From NCBI RefSeq assembly GCF_009760925.1, contig NZ_VRLV01000014.1, forward strand, positions 62,001-126,000: DNA of 64,000 nucleotides, read 5' to 3'. Shown here one piece after another: positions 7,633-16,497 of the stretch. The notes beneath the pieces were generated by a model. The model had not been told where the DNA came from. It saw only the letters and a list, made by a program, of their open reading frames with translations, and made no database searches. Every line of letters starts with the position of its first letter. Within the stretch, counting starts at the first letter, position 1. The translations under genes and the position numbers were made by a program. The stretch comes from Nonomuraea typhae. GTDB lineage: Bacteria; Actinomycetota; Actinomycetes; Streptosporangiales; Streptosporangiaceae.

Positions 7633-7654
7633 GGGACATGCCGTGGCATGTCCC
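7633..7654. promoter_or_regulatory. Perfect 22-bp palindrome upstream of HNH gene
   Basis: GGGACATGCC (7633-7642), GT, then GGCATGTCCC (7645-7654): 10-bp perfect arms. It lies 35 bp upstream of the HNH start at 7598 and 207 bp before the S9 peptidase, where it would overlap the promoter. A dimeric repressor or activator site is the simplest reading; a hairpin in the mRNA leader is the alternative. Confidence 0.7.
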
Positions 7655-7849
7655 GGCTGGCGGCCCCTCCTGGGGCACTGATGCTTCCGTCACGTGGACC
7701 TCCGCCGGACGGCCCGACGGATGGTCACCACGGCGCCGCCCACTGCCCAAGTCTGTCGTCAAATGCGCACATCCCGCCACCCGTTAACGAACTAGAGGGA
7801 CGCACGGTGTGTTTTATGCCCGGATCACCTGCGCTTTACGCCCCGCCGG

Positions 7850-7855
7850 TAGGGT
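7850..7855 (+). promoter_or_regulatory. -10 box TAGGGT, leaderless promoter of S9 peptidase
   Basis: TAGGGT, then CAAGCC, then ATG 7862: a TANNNT box 6 bp from the start and no Shine-Dalgarno site, as expected for a leaderless mRNA. Confidence 0.6.
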
Positions 7856-7861
7856 CAAGCC

Positions 7862-9970
7862 ATGTACCCGACAGCACGCCGCGAAGACCTTGTTGATGAC
7901 CTCCACGGTACCCCCGTTCCGGACCCGTATCGATGGCTGGAGGATCCGGACGGCCCGGAGACGAAGGGCTGGCTGCTGGGGCAGGAGGCGCTGTTCAGGG
8001 AGCAGGTGAAGCCGCAGCGGTTCCGGGAGCGGATTGAGGAGCTGCTGCAGTCGGGCTCCGTGGGCGTTCCGGCGTGGCGTGGCGAACGGTATTTCTTCTC
8101 CCGGCGCCTGCCCGGCCAGGAGCACGCGGTCTACTACGTGGTCGATCCGGACGGCACCGAGCGGGCGCTGATCGACCCGATGGCGATCGACCCTTCCGGG
8201 CTGACCACGCTGGACGCGGTGCAGCCGGACAAGGAGGGCCGCCTGCTCGCCTACCAGATCTCGGTGGGCGGTGACGAGGAGTCGGTGCTCTACGTGATCG
8301 ACGTGGCGACCGGCCGCCGCCTGGAGGGCCCGATCGACCGCTGCCGCTACGCCCCGATCGCGTGGCTGCCCGGGGGCGAGGCGTTCTACTACGTGCGCCG
8401 TCTGCCGAGCACGGAGGTCCCGGAGAACGAGCGGCAGTATCACCGCCGGGTCTACCTGCACCGGATCGGCACGTCCACCGAGGACGACGTGATGATCTTC
8501 GGTGAGGGGCTGAAGATGACGAACTACTACGGCGTCTCGGTCTCGCGTGACGGCCGCTGGCTGCAGGTGTCCTCGCACGAGGGTACGGCGCCGCGCAACG
8601 ACGTGTGGGTCGCCGATCTGGAGTCCTCCCCGATCGACGACCCGGAGCTGGTCGCGGTCCAGGAGGGCGTGGACGCGCAGACCGGGCTGCACTTCGGCCG
8701 CGACGGCCGCCTGTACGTGCACACGGACCGCGACGCGCCGCGCGGCCGGATCTGCGTCGCCGACCCGGCCGAGCCGCAGGTGTGGACTGACCTGATCCCC
8801 GAGGACGACGAGGCCGTGCTGTCCGACTTCGCCATCCTCGACGATCCGGAGTGGAGGAGCCCGGGGGGAGAGAGCGACGAAGGAGCCAACGAGCCCCGAA
8901 GCGGCCACGACCATAAGCACGAGCGGCCGGTCATGCTGGTCGGCTGGACCCGGCACGCGATCAGCGAGATCACCGTGCACGACCTGGCGACGGGCGAGCG
9001 CCTGGGCGAGGTGCCGACGCCTGGACTGGGCACGATCGGCGGCATCGCCGAGCGCCCGGAGGGCGGCCACGAGGCGTGGTTCGGATACACCGACAACACC
9101 ACCCCGCCCACGATCCAGCGCTACGACGCCCGCACCGGCGAGACCACGCTGTGGGCCGCCTCCCCCGGTGCGGTGGAGGTGCCGCAGGTCAAGACCTCGC
9201 AGGTCGTCTACCACTCCAAGGACGGCACCGAGGTGCGCATGCTGGTCATCGAGCCGGTGGACCGCGACGGGCCGCGCCCGGCGATCCTCAACGGCTACGG
9301 CGGCTTCGGCATCTCGATGACGCCCGGCTACTCGGCCTCGATCCTGGCCTGGGTGGAGGCGGGCGGCGTCTACGCCATCGCCAACCTGCGCGGCGGCGGC
9401 GAAGAGGGCGAGCAGTGGCACCGCGACGGCATGCTCGGCAACAAGCAGAACGTCTTCGACGACTTCCACGCCGCCGCCGAGCACCTGATCGCCACCGGCG
9501 TCACCACCGCCGACCGGCTCGGCATCTCCGGCGGCTCCAACGGCGGCCTGCTCGTCGGCGCGGCGCTGACCCAGCGCCCCGAGCTGTTCGCGGCCGTGGT
9601 CTGCTCGGCGCCGCTGCTCGACATGGTGCGCTATGAGCTGTTCGGCCTGGGCGCGACGTGGAACGTGGAGTACGGCTCGGCCGAGGATCCGGAGGGCTTC
9701 GGCTGGTTGTGGGGCTATTCGCCCTATCACCGGGTGCGTGAGGGCGTGCCGTACCCCGCGACGCTCTTCACCGTCTTCCAGTCGGACAGCCGCGTGCACC
9801 CGCTGCACGCGTGGAAGATGTGCGCGGCGCTGCAGCACGCGACGAGCGGCACGGGCCCGATCGTGCTGCGCAACGAGACGGAGGTGGGGCACGGCGCCCG
9901 CTCGCTGAGCCGCACCATCGACCTGTCGTCCGACACCCTGACGTTCCTGGCCAGGCACACGGGGCTCTGA
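7862..9970 (+). CDS. S9 family prolyl oligopeptidase
   Basis: 702 residues, the full length of cytoplasmic prolyl-oligopeptidase/oligopeptidase B relatives. It opens with the family start YPTARREDLVDDLHGTPVPD and PYRWLEDP. A seven-bladed propeller part covers about residues 60-420; the hydrolase domain follows. The catalytic triad is readable: Ser559 in GGSNGG, Asp642 in SDSRVHP and His677 in VGHGAR. A short acidic/His insert (GGESDEGANEP, then SGHDHKHERP) interrupts the propeller near residue 340. There is no signal peptide, so it acts on small peptides in the cytoplasm. It is transcribed from its own leaderless promoter. Confidence 0.93.
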   Translation: MYPTARREDLVDDLHGTPVPDPYRWLEDPDGPETKGWLLGQEALFREQVKPQRFRERIEELLQSGSVGVPAWRGERYFFSRRLPGQEHAVYYVVDPDGTERALIDPMAIDPSGLTTLDAVQPDKEGRLLAYQISVGGDEESVLYVIDVATGRRLEGPIDRCRYAPIAWLPGGEAFYYVRRLPSTEVPENERQYHRRVYLHRIGTSTEDDVMIFGEGLKMTNYYGVSVSRDGRWLQVSSHEGTAPRNDVWVADLESSPIDDPELVAVQEGVDAQTGLHFGRDGRLYVHTDRDAPRGRICVADPAEPQVWTDLIPEDDEAVLSDFAILDDPEWRSPGGESDEGANEPRSGHDHKHERPVMLVGWTRHAISEITVHDLATGERLGEVPTPGLGTIGGIAERPEGGHEAWFGYTDNTTPPTIQRYDARTGETTLWAASPGAVEVPQVKTSQVVYHSKDGTEVRMLVIEPVDRDGPRPAILNGYGGFGISMTPGYSASILAWVEAGGVYAIANLRGGGEEGEQWHRDGMLGNKQNVFDDFHAAAEHLIATGVTTADRLGISGGSNGGLLVGAALTQRPELFAAVVCSAPLLDMVRYELFGLGATWNVEYGSAEDPEGFGWLWGYSPYHRVREGVPYPATLFTVFQSDSRVHPLHAWKMCAALQHATSGTGPIVLRNETEVGHGARSLSRTIDLSSDTLTFLARHTGL

Positions 9971-9988
9971 GCGGGCCGGCGGGCCGCC

Positions 9989-9994
9989 TATAGT
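9989..9994 (+). promoter_or_regulatory. -10 box TATAGT, leaderless promoter of AraC gene
   Basis: TATAGT, then CGGAGT, then GTG 10001. The spacing is 6 bp, supporting a leaderless GTG start. Confidence 0.65.
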
Positions 9995-10000
9995 CGGAGT

Positions 10001-10783
10001 GTGGACGGCCTGACCGTGCTCGAGCGGGTCCCCGGACCTGCGCTGCGGCCGTACGTCACGGTGTTGTGCGCCTACCGCGAGCGCTATGCGCGGCCCGTGA
10101 CGCGGCTGGAGTCCGCGATGCCCGGGGCGGTGCTCATCTTCGGCTTCGGCGCGCCGATGGAGGTGGGCGGCGCCCGGTTCACCTCCTTCACCGGCGGCCT
10201 GTCCGACCGCTACACCGCCACGCGCGTCTCCGCGCCGACCGAGGGTGTGGAGGCCCTCTTGACGCCGTTCGGGGCGCGCAGGTTGTACGGCGTGCCGATG
10301 CGTGAGCTGACCAACCTGATCGTCCCGGCCGACGATCTGCTGGCGGGCTGGGCGGAACGGCTGGGCCAGGTGGAGCGGTGGGCGGACCGGCTGGCGCTGG
10401 CCGAGGCCATGCTGACCGAGCGCATCCTGCACGGGCCGGACGTCCGGCGCGAGGTGGACTGGGCGTGGGCGCGGCTGCTGGAGTCGGGCGGAGCGCTGGG
10501 CGCGGCGGCGCTGGCGGCCGAGCTGGGCTGGAGCCACCGGCACCTGGTGGCCCGTTTCCACGACGAGGTGGGGCTGGCGCCGAAGGCCGCGGCGCGGGTG
10601 ATCAGGTTCGGCCGGGCGCATGCGATGGTGCGCTCCGGCGTCCCGATCGCGCGGGCGGCGGCGGCCTGCGGCTACTACGACCAGGCGCACATGAACCGGG
10701 ACTTCCGCCTGATGTGCGGGCGGACGCCCGGTCAGATTTTTCCAAGACCCCAGGTGGGGGCCGCGGCAGACTCGGTGGCATGA
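10001..10783 (+). CDS. AraC-family transcriptional regulator
   Basis: 260 residues, starting at GTG 10001 (VDGLTVLERVPGPALRPYVT). The N-terminal part (about 1-150) is the small cupin-like or DUF6597-type sensor common in actinobacterial AraC proteins. The C-terminal part holds the two helix-turn-helix units, with WSHRHLVARFHDEVGLAPKA and ARAAAACGYYDQAHMNRDFR, the second closely matching the AraC signature. Its stop overlaps the ATG of the downstream VOC gene by 4 bp, so the two are translationally coupled, which suggests the regulator and VOC protein act in one response. Confidence 0.9.
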   Translation: MDGLTVLERVPGPALRPYVTVLCAYRERYARPVTRLESAMPGAVLIFGFGAPMEVGGARFTSFTGGLSDRYTATRVSAPTEGVEALLTPFGARRLYGVPMRELTNLIVPADDLLAGWAERLGQVERWADRLALAEAMLTERILHGPDVRREVDWAWARLLESGGALGAAALAAELGWSHRHLVARFHDEVGLAPKAAARVIRFGRAHAMVRSGVPIARAAAACGYYDQAHMNRDFRLMCGRTPGQIFPRPQVGAAADSVA

Positions 10784-11130
10784 CACGCACGGTTTTCGCG
10801 CTCGCCCGCTACCAGGATCCCGCCGCGGGGATCGACTTCCTGGCCGCCGCCTTCGGCTTCGCCGCGCACGAGATCTCCAAGGACGACTCGGGCTCAGTCG
10901 TCCACGCGGAGCTGCTGGTCGGCGAGGACATGATCATGATCGGCCGGGGTGAGCCCGGCGGCCCCGGCGTCTATGTCGCCGTCGACGACCCCGACGCCCA
11001 CCACGACCGCGCCAGGGCGGCGGGCGCCGAGATCACCATGGAGCTGGTCGACCAGTCGTACGGCTCGCGCGAGTACGGCTGCAAGGATCCCGAGGGCAAC
11101 CTCTGGTACTTCGGGACCTATCGCCCCTAG
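10780..11130 (+). CDS. VOC family protein (glyoxalase/bleomycin-resistance fold)
   Basis: 116 residues; ATG 10780 overlaps the AraC stop (ATGA). The two beta-alpha-beta-beta-beta units of the VOC fold are visible: ALARYQDPAAGIDFLAAAFG and GVYVAVDDPDAHHDRARAAG with SREYGCKDPEGNLWYFGTY. It resembles the YraH/PhnB-like VOC group. Its last 4 bp overlap the end of purU on the other strand. Substrate unknown; isomerase, dioxygenase and resistance proteins all share this fold. Confidence 0.85.
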   Translation: MTRTVFALARYQDPAAGIDFLAAAFGFAAHEISKDDSGSVVHAELLVGEDMIMIGRGEPGGPGVYVAVDDPDAHHDRARAAGAEITMELVDQSYGSREYGCKDPEGNLWYFGTYRP

Positions 11131-11969
11131 CGCGGGAAGACGATGGTCTTGTGGCCGTGGAGCAGCACGCGCTGCTCGGCGTGCCACTTCACCGCCCGCG
11201 CCAGCGCCACGCACTCGACGTCGCGCCCGATCTGGACGAGGTCGCCGGCGGAGTGGCTGTGGCTGACCCGCGCGACCTCCTGCTCGATGATGGGGCCCTC
11301 GTCGAGGTCGGAGGTCACGTAGTGCGCGGTGGCGCCGATCAGCTTGACGCCGCGCGCGTGCGCCTGGTGGTACGGCTTGGCGCCCTTGAACGACGGCAGG
11401 AACGAGTGGTGGATGTTGATCGCCCGCCCGGCGAGCTTCTCGCACAGGTCTTCCGAGAGCACCTGCATGTAGCGGGCCAGCACGACCAGCTCGGCCTGGT
11501 AGTGCTCGACCAGCGTCAGCACCTCGGCCTCCTGCTTCGGCTTGGTCTCGGGGATGATCGGCAGGTGGTGGTAGTCGATGCCGTAGGACTGCGTCAGGGG
11601 GCGCAGGTCGGGGTGGTTGGAGGCCACGCCGACGACGTCGAGGTCGAGGGAGCCGGAGCGCACCCGGTAAAGCAGGTCGTTGAGGCAGTGGTCGAACTTG
11701 CTGACCATGATGAGCACGCGCATCTTGCGGGCCACGGCGCGCAGCGTGAACTCCAGGGCGAAGTCGGGGGCCAGGGCGGCGAAGGCCGTCCTGAGCTCGT
11801 CCTCACCGATGGGCGAGGTGAACTGGACCCGCATGAAGAACCGCTCGTCTCCGAACTGCTGGCTCTCCTTGATGTTGCAGCCGTGCTCGGCGAGCAGTCC
11901 GGAGACCGCGGCGACGACACCGGGCCGGTCCGGGCACGACAGAGTCAGGACATATTCGGATGTGCTCAT
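11127..11969 (-). CDS. purU: Formyltetrahydrofolate deformylase PurU
   Basis: 280 residues. It hydrolyses 10-formyl-THF to formate and THF in the cytoplasm. An N-terminal ACT domain (about 6-85, LTLSCPDRPGVVAAVSGLL) precedes a formyltransferase-fold hydrolase with INIHHSFLPSFKGAKPYHQA carrying Asn185 and His187, and DLDEGPIIEQ with Asp223: the N/H/D triad. The ATG overlaps the stop of the upstream FAD/GcvT enzyme by 4 bp (11966-11969). PurU often accompanies demethylating GcvT-fusion enzymes, where it returns one-carbon units to free THF; that fits here. Confidence 0.95.
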   Translation of the reverse strand: MSTSEYVLTLSCPDRPGVVAAVSGLLAEHGCNIKESQQFGDERFFMRVQFTSPIGEDELRTAFAALAPDFALEFTLRAVARKMRVLIMVSKFDHCLNDLLYRVRSGSLDLDVVGVASNHPDLRPLTQSYGIDYHHLPIIPETKPKQEAEVLTLVEHYQAELVVLARYMQVLSEDLCEKLAGRAINIHHSFLPSFKGAKPYHQAHARGVKLIGATAHYVTSDLDEGPIIEQEVARVSHSHSAGDLVQIGRDVECVALARAVKWHAEQRVLLHGHKTIVFPR

Positions 11970-14341
11970 GCCTTCACTCTCGAGGAGGTGGGATCGTAGG
12001 GCGCCTTACGGCTGATCTGGGCAGAGTACAACCCTCCGGCGATATCCACCTGCGCCTTCTCGATGGCCGGGCCGGTGACGAAGCCGAGCGCGACCGCCAC
12101 GCCGAGCGTCGGGCTGTGGGCGGCCGAGGTGACGTAGCCGACCGGCGCGCCCTCGTGCAGCAACGACTCGCCGCCCCACAGATGCGCCTCGGGGTCGTCG
12201 AGCACGATAGAGACGACGTGGCGGCCGGCGGGCTCGAGCGCGTGTTCCTCCCCTCGGTAGCCGCCGCTCTTCCTGCAGGTGAAGCCGAGTCCCGCCGCGG
12301 CGGGCGTGACCTCGGGACCGAGCTCGCGACCCCAGGCGCGGTAGCCCTTCTCGATGCGCATGGCCTCGACGGCGTAGTAGCCGGCCTGGGTGATCCCGGT
12401 GCCGAGCAGCGTCTCGTAGATGGTGACCGCGAACTCGGCGGGCACGTACAGCTCCCAGCCCAGCTCGCCGACGTAGGTGACCCGGGTGGCCCGGACGGTG
12501 GCGTAGCCGAGGTCGACGAGCCGCGAGGTGCCGAAAGGAAACACCCCAAAATCCGCCTTCGACACGCTTTGCAGGATTTTTCGGGATTTAGGGCCCATGA
12601 CGCTGAAGACGGCATATGCGCTGGTGACGTCGACCAGCACGGCGCGATTGTTCCCGATGCCCTTGGCGAGGTGGTCGAAGTCCCGGGTGGCCTGCGCCGA
12701 GCCCGTCACGATCAGGTACTCGTCGTGCGCCACCCGCGTCACCGTCAGGTCCGCCTCGTAGCCGCCCCGGTCGTTGAGCAGGCCGGTGTACACCACCCGG
12801 CCCACCTCCACGTCCACCTCGGCCGTGCACAACCAGCGCAGCACCGCCGCCGCGTCCGGGCCCTTGAGCGTGAACTTGGCGAACGAGGTCTGGTCGAACA
12901 ACGCCGCCTGGTTCCGGCACGCGGCGACCTCGGCGTCGACCTGCGGCTGCCACTCCGGTCTGCCAAAGGTGTACGGCGCCGCCGTACCGAAGTAGTTGAC
13001 CCGCTCCCAGCCCATCTTCGAGCCGAAACACGCGCCCGCGGCGGCGAGCAGGTGGTGCACCGGCGAGCGGCGCAGCGGCCGGGCCGTCTCCAACTCGCGG
13101 TTCGGCCAGGACATCGCGTAGTGCAGGCCGAGCGTCTCGCTCACCCGGTCGCGCAGCCACGTGTCGTTGTCCGCCCAGCGGGCGAAGCGGCGCAGGTCGG
13201 CGGGCCACAGGTCGGTGGCGGGCGCGCCGTTGACGATCCACTCGGCCAGCGCGCGACCGGCGCCGCCCGCCGAGGCGATGCCCGCGGAGTTGAAGCCGGC
13301 CGCGACGTAGAAGCCGCGCACCTCCGGCGCCTCCCCCAACAGGAACATGTTGTCCGGCGTGAACGACTCGGGGCCGTTGTAGAACATGCGCACTCCGGTC
13401 GTCTCCAGGGCCGGGACGCGGTGGATCGCGTTCTCCATGATGATCGAGAACTGGTCCCAGTCCTCCTCCAGGAGCCGGAACTCGAACGGGTACGGGATGC
13501 CGTCCATCCCCCACGGCTTGGCCTGCGGCTCGAAGCCGCCCACGACCAGGCCGCCGACCTCCTCCTTGAAGTAGGCGTAGCCGTCCGGGTCACGCAGCAC
13601 GGGCAGGTCCGGGCGCACGCCCTCGATCCGTTCGGTGACCACGTAGAAGTGCTCGGCCGAGTGCAGCGGGACCGTCACCCCGGCCATGCGCCCGATCTCC
13701 TTGGCCCACTGGCCGGCGCAGTTGACCACGTGCGCGGCCTCGATCTCGCCCTGGTCGGTGAGCACGCCCGTGGCCACGCCGTTCCCGACGCTCACGCCGG
13801 TGACACGCACCCGCTCGAAGACCCGGACCCCGCGCCTCTGCGCGCCTCTGACCAGCGCCTGCGTGAGGTCGGACGGGTTGGCCTTGCCGTCGCCGGGCAG
13901 CCAGACGCCGCCGACCACGTCGTCCACCCGCATGACCGGCCACAGTTCCCCGGCCTCGCGGGCGGAGATGATCTCGGCGGTGACGCCGTAGTTGCGCGCC
14001 TGGGCGGCGGTGCGCCTGAGCTGCGTCATCCGCTCCTCGGTGCGGGCCACGCTCACGCTGCCGCACCGCTTCCAGCCGGTGCCGAAACCGGTCTCGGCCT
14101 CCAGCCGGGCATACAGGTCGGTGCTGTACTGGATCAGCCGGGTCATGCTCTCGGTGCCGCGCAACTGGCCCACGAGGCCGGCCGCGTGCCAGGTGGTGCC
14201 GCACGACAACTGCCCCTGCTCCAGCACGACGACGTCGGTCCAGCCCAGTTCGGCCAGGTGATAGGCCACGCTGGCGCCGACGATGCCGCCACCGATGATC
14301 ACAACCTGGGCGCGGGAGGGCAACGCCCCGTGGTCACTCAA
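11966..14341 (-). CDS. Dimethylglycine oxidase-like FAD/GcvT fusion enzyme
   Basis: 791 residues. The start is TTG at 14341, with GAGGAG upstream and a 4-bp TTGA overlap with the lysR stop; no nearer ATG gives the complete FAD fold. Residues 12-40 form the FAD-binding motif (VVIIGGGIVGASVAYHLA). TTWHAAG places His52 where dimethylglycine/sarcosine dehydrogenases bind FAD covalently. A DAO domain runs to about 370, followed by FAO_M and GcvT aminomethyltransferase domains (about 420-791, with SVMGPKSRKILQ and GELGWELYVP). The predicted reaction is oxidation of an N-methyl amine, the methyl leaving as 5,10-methylene-THF. The true substrate (dimethylglycine, sarcosine or another N-methyl compound) cannot be read from sequence. 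Confidence 0.88.
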   Translation of the reverse strand: MSDHGALPSRAQVVIIGGGIVGASVAYHLAELGWTDVVVLEQGQLSCGTTWHAAGLVGQLRGTESMTRLIQYSTDLYARLEAETGFGTGWKRCGSVSVARTEERMTQLRRTAAQARNYGVTAEIISAREAGELWPVMRVDDVVGGVWLPGDGKANPSDLTQALVRGAQRRGVRVFERVRVTGVSVGNGVATGVLTDQGEIEAAHVVNCAGQWAKEIGRMAGVTVPLHSAEHFYVVTERIEGVRPDLPVLRDPDGYAYFKEEVGGLVVGGFEPQAKPWGMDGIPYPFEFRLLEEDWDQFSIIMENAIHRVPALETTGVRMFYNGPESFTPDNMFLLGEAPEVRGFYVAAGFNSAGIASAGGAGRALAEWIVNGAPATDLWPADLRRFARWADNDTWLRDRVSETLGLHYAMSWPNRELETARPLRRSPVHHLLAAAGACFGSKMGWERVNYFGTAAPYTFGRPEWQPQVDAEVAACRNQAALFDQTSFAKFTLKGPDAAAVLRWLCTAEVDVEVGRVVYTGLLNDRGGYEADLTVTRVAHDEYLIVTGSAQATRDFDHLAKGIGNNRAVLVDVTSAYAVFSVMGPKSRKILQSVSKADFGVFPFGTSRLVDLGYATVRATRVTYVGELGWELYVPAEFAVTIYETLLGTGITQAGYYAVEAMRIEKGYRAWGRELGPEVTPAAAGLGFTCRKSGGYRGEEHALEPAGRHVVSIVLDDPEAHLWGGESLLHEGAPVGYVTSAAHSPTLGVAVALGFVTGPAIEKAQVDIAGGLYSAQISRKAPYDPTSSRVKA

Positions 14342-15261
14342 GAAATGCTCCTCAGCCGATTGATCCCCGGCCAGCTGCGGACATTGCGCAGCATGTCGAT
14401 GAACGCCTTCTCCGCCGGCCCGAGAAGCCGGTCCCGGCGGTGGGCCAGCACGATCGGGCGCGGCTGCGGCACCGGCGCGACCGCCACCGCCGCCAGCCGC
14501 CCGTCGGCCAGCTCCTGCTCGACGCAGTGCTCCGACAGCAGCGAGACGCCCAGCCCCGCCGCGACGGCCTGCTTGATCGTCTCGGGCCCCCAGATCTCGG
14601 TACGGCCGGCCGCCTCCAGCCCCCACGTCTCCAGTGCCCTCTCCTGGAGCTCCCTGGTGGACGAGCCGGGCTCGCGGATGAGGAACAGCTCACCGGCCAG
14701 CTCTTCCGGCTCCGCCGTACCGTGACTGGAGAGTTTGTGCCCGGGGTGGGTGATGAGGACGAGGCGGTCCTCCAGGATCGGCTCGCTGACCAGTTGCGCG
14801 GCGCTCGGCTCGCCCGCCAGGACGGCCACGCCGATCTCGCCGTCGACCAGGCCGCGCTCGACCTGCTGGGCGTTGCCGACCTGGATGCCGATCTCGATGC
14901 CCGGATGCCGGTCGCGGAAGGCGGCCAGCAGCGGCGGCAGCAGGTAGGTGCCGACCGTGGTGGTGCCGCCGGCCACCAGTGTGCCCGTCTGCAGCCCCGA
15001 CACCTGCCGGATGGCCGCGACCGCCTCGTCGGCCAGCAGGAACACGCGCCTGGCGTACTCCAGCATGACCTCGCCCTCCGGCGTGAGCCGGATCCGCGCG
15101 CCGCTGCGGTCGATCAGGGTGGCCCTCAGCCCTTGCTCAAGCTGCCTGACCTGGTGCGACACCGACGGCTGGCTCAGGTAGAGCTTTTGCGCGGCGGCCG
15201 AGAAGCCACCGCATTCGACGACGGTCATGAAGATCCAGAGCCGGTGCAGGTTGAGCTGCAT
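14338..15261 (-). CDS. LysR-family transcriptional regulator
   Basis: 307 residues, a full-length LysR protein. The N-terminal winged helix is classic (LHRLWIFMTVVECGGFSAAA and SQPSVSHQVRQLEQGL), followed by the two-lobed inducer-binding domain (about 90-295, TLVAGGTTTVGTYLLPPLLA). It starts 6 bp after the aminotransferase stop and overlaps the next gene by 4 bp, so it lies inside the operon it probably controls. A T-N11-A LysR box is found upstream of the first gene (16445-16457). Confidence 0.93.
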   Translation of the reverse strand: MQLNLHRLWIFMTVVECGGFSAAAQKLYLSQPSVSHQVRQLEQGLRATLIDRSGARIRLTPEGEVMLEYARRVFLLADEAVAAIRQVSGLQTGTLVAGGTTTVGTYLLPPLLAAFRDRHPGIEIGIQVGNAQQVERGLVDGEIGVAVLAGEPSAAQLVSEPILEDRLVLITHPGHKLSSHGTAEPEELAGELFLIREPGSSTRELQERALETWGLEAAGRTEIWGPETIKQAVAAGLGVSLLSEHCVEQELADGRLAAVAVAPVPQPRPIVLAHRRDRLLGPAEKAFIDMLRNVRSWPGINRLRSIS

Positions 15262-15267
15262 GGTCGG

Positions 15268-16365
15268 TTATCCCCTAGCTGCCTCGATGGATTCGCGGAG
15301 CGCGTCCTCCAGCGCTTCCAGCCGGTGCCAGGGGATCTCCCCCATCGTGCAGATCCGGAAGAAGTCCTTCGACAGCTGCCCTTGACCGGCGTAGACAACG
15401 TAGCCACGCTTTTTGAGCTCGTCGTGAAGGGCGTCGTACGTCACGCTTTCCGGGAGATGAAGCATCGTCACGGTGTTTGACCGGAATTGTTCATCTACAA
15501 GCACTTTGAGGCCGAGCCTGGCGAACTGCCCGCGCACCAGCGCCGCCCGCTCCCGGTACAGCCGCGTGCGCGCCGCGAACCCGCCCGCCTCCTCGAACTC
15601 CGCCAGCGCCTCGTCGAGCGCGTAGCAGACCTGCACGGCCGGGGTGAACGGCACGTCGCCCTTGCGCTGGCCCTTGAGGTAGCCGGCCGCGTTGAGGTAC
15701 AGGCTGCGCTCGGGCACCTCCTGGAGGCGTTCGATCGAGCGGTCGCCGCACAGGATGAACGACATGCCCGGCTGCCCGTGCAGGCCCTTGTTCGCGGTGC
15801 CGCAGATCACGTCCGCCTGGGCCTCGGCCAGGTCCTGGTCCTCGATCGCGGTGCCGGAGATCGCGTCGATCACGAACAGCGCGCCGTGCCCGGCGACGGC
15901 CTCGCCGATCTCCTTGATCGGGTTGATCAGGCCGGTCGTGGTCTCGTGGTGCACGCAGACGACGGCGTCGACGTCCGGGTGCCGCGCCAGCGCCGCCCGG
16001 ACGGCCGCCGGGTCGGCGGGAACCGTCCAGTCGCTCCTGACCTCGTGGAACGGGATCCCGTGCGCCTTCGCGATCTTGATCATCCGATCGCCGTAAACGC
16101 CGTTGTTCACGATGATCACGCCGCGTCCCTCGCGGACGGAGCTGATGACCGCCATCTCCATGGCCGCGGTGCCGGACCCCGTCACCAGCAGCGCCTCGTG
16201 GGTGCCGCCGAGGTTCAGAACGCGGGGCAACGCCTCCCGGATCCGGGACAGCAGCTCGGTGAACTCCGGCTCGCGGTGGCACAGGTCGCCACGGAGCAGG
16301 GCGTCCTTGACCCGCTTCGAGGTACACGCCGGGCCGGGATTCAACAGAATGAGCTCTTCGTCCAT
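15268..16365 (-). CDS. Class V PLP aminotransferase, PhnW/serine-glyoxylate type
   Basis: 365 residues from ATG 16365 (MDEELILLNPGPACTSKRVK); ATG 16368 just before it is equally possible, and in-frame codons up to 16425 have weaker support. LNPGPACTS is the usual start of class V transaminases. Asp167 (VIDAIS) and Lys193 (GTANKGLHGQPG) are the PLP-binding residues. CHREPEFTELL and the ANKGxxGxPG context resemble 2-aminoethylphosphonate:pyruvate aminotransferase more than cysteine desulfurase. First gene of the operon with lysR, the FAD/GcvT oxidase and purU. No phosphonatase gene is nearby, so an alanine/serine:glyoxylate role is an open alternative. Confidence 0.82.
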   Translation of the reverse strand: MDEELILLNPGPACTSKRVKDALLRGDLCHREPEFTELLSRIREALPRVLNLGGTHEALLVTGSGTAAMEMAVISSVREGRGVIIVNNGVYGDRMIKIAKAHGIPFHEVRSDWTVPADPAAVRAALARHPDVDAVVCVHHETTTGLINPIKEIGEAVAGHGALFVIDAISGTAIEDQDLAEAQADVICGTANKGLHGQPGMSFILCGDRSIERLQEVPERSLYLNAAGYLKGQRKGDVPFTPAVQVCYALDEALAEFEEAGGFAARTRLYRERAALVRGQFARLGLKVLVDEQFRSNTVTMLHLPESVTYDALHDELKKRGYVVYAGQGQLSKDFFRICTMGEIPWHRLEALEDALRESIEAARG

Positions 16366-16444
16366 CATCCACTCGATCTTGGGTAGGTATCGGGCATTAC
16401 GGACGCTACTGGGGGACTCCTGCACGGGACAGCCGTCTTTCGCC

Positions 16445-16457
16445 TATGAGGCTCATA
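16445..16457. promoter_or_regulatory. LysR-type box TATGAG-G-CTCATA
   Basis: A perfect 13-bp palindrome with the T-N11-A pattern bound by LysR proteins. It lies 80 bp upstream of the aminotransferase start and 41 bp before the Pit transporter start, between the two divergent units. The linked LysR (14338-15261) is the obvious candidate to bind it. Confidence 0.65.
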
Positions 16458-16497
16458 AGCGATTCGCGCTTGCCCGCCGAAACGCGCCAGGAATGAG

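Noticed and set aside
7814..10786. 990-residue open frame on the minus strand
   Set aside because: It is antisense to the S9 peptidase and AraC genes, whose motifs and promoters are clear; the frame is a GC-bias artefact rich in His, Arg and Val.
11960..14725. 921-residue open frame on the plus strand
   Set aside because: Antisense to the FAD/GcvT oxidase; no recognisable domain.
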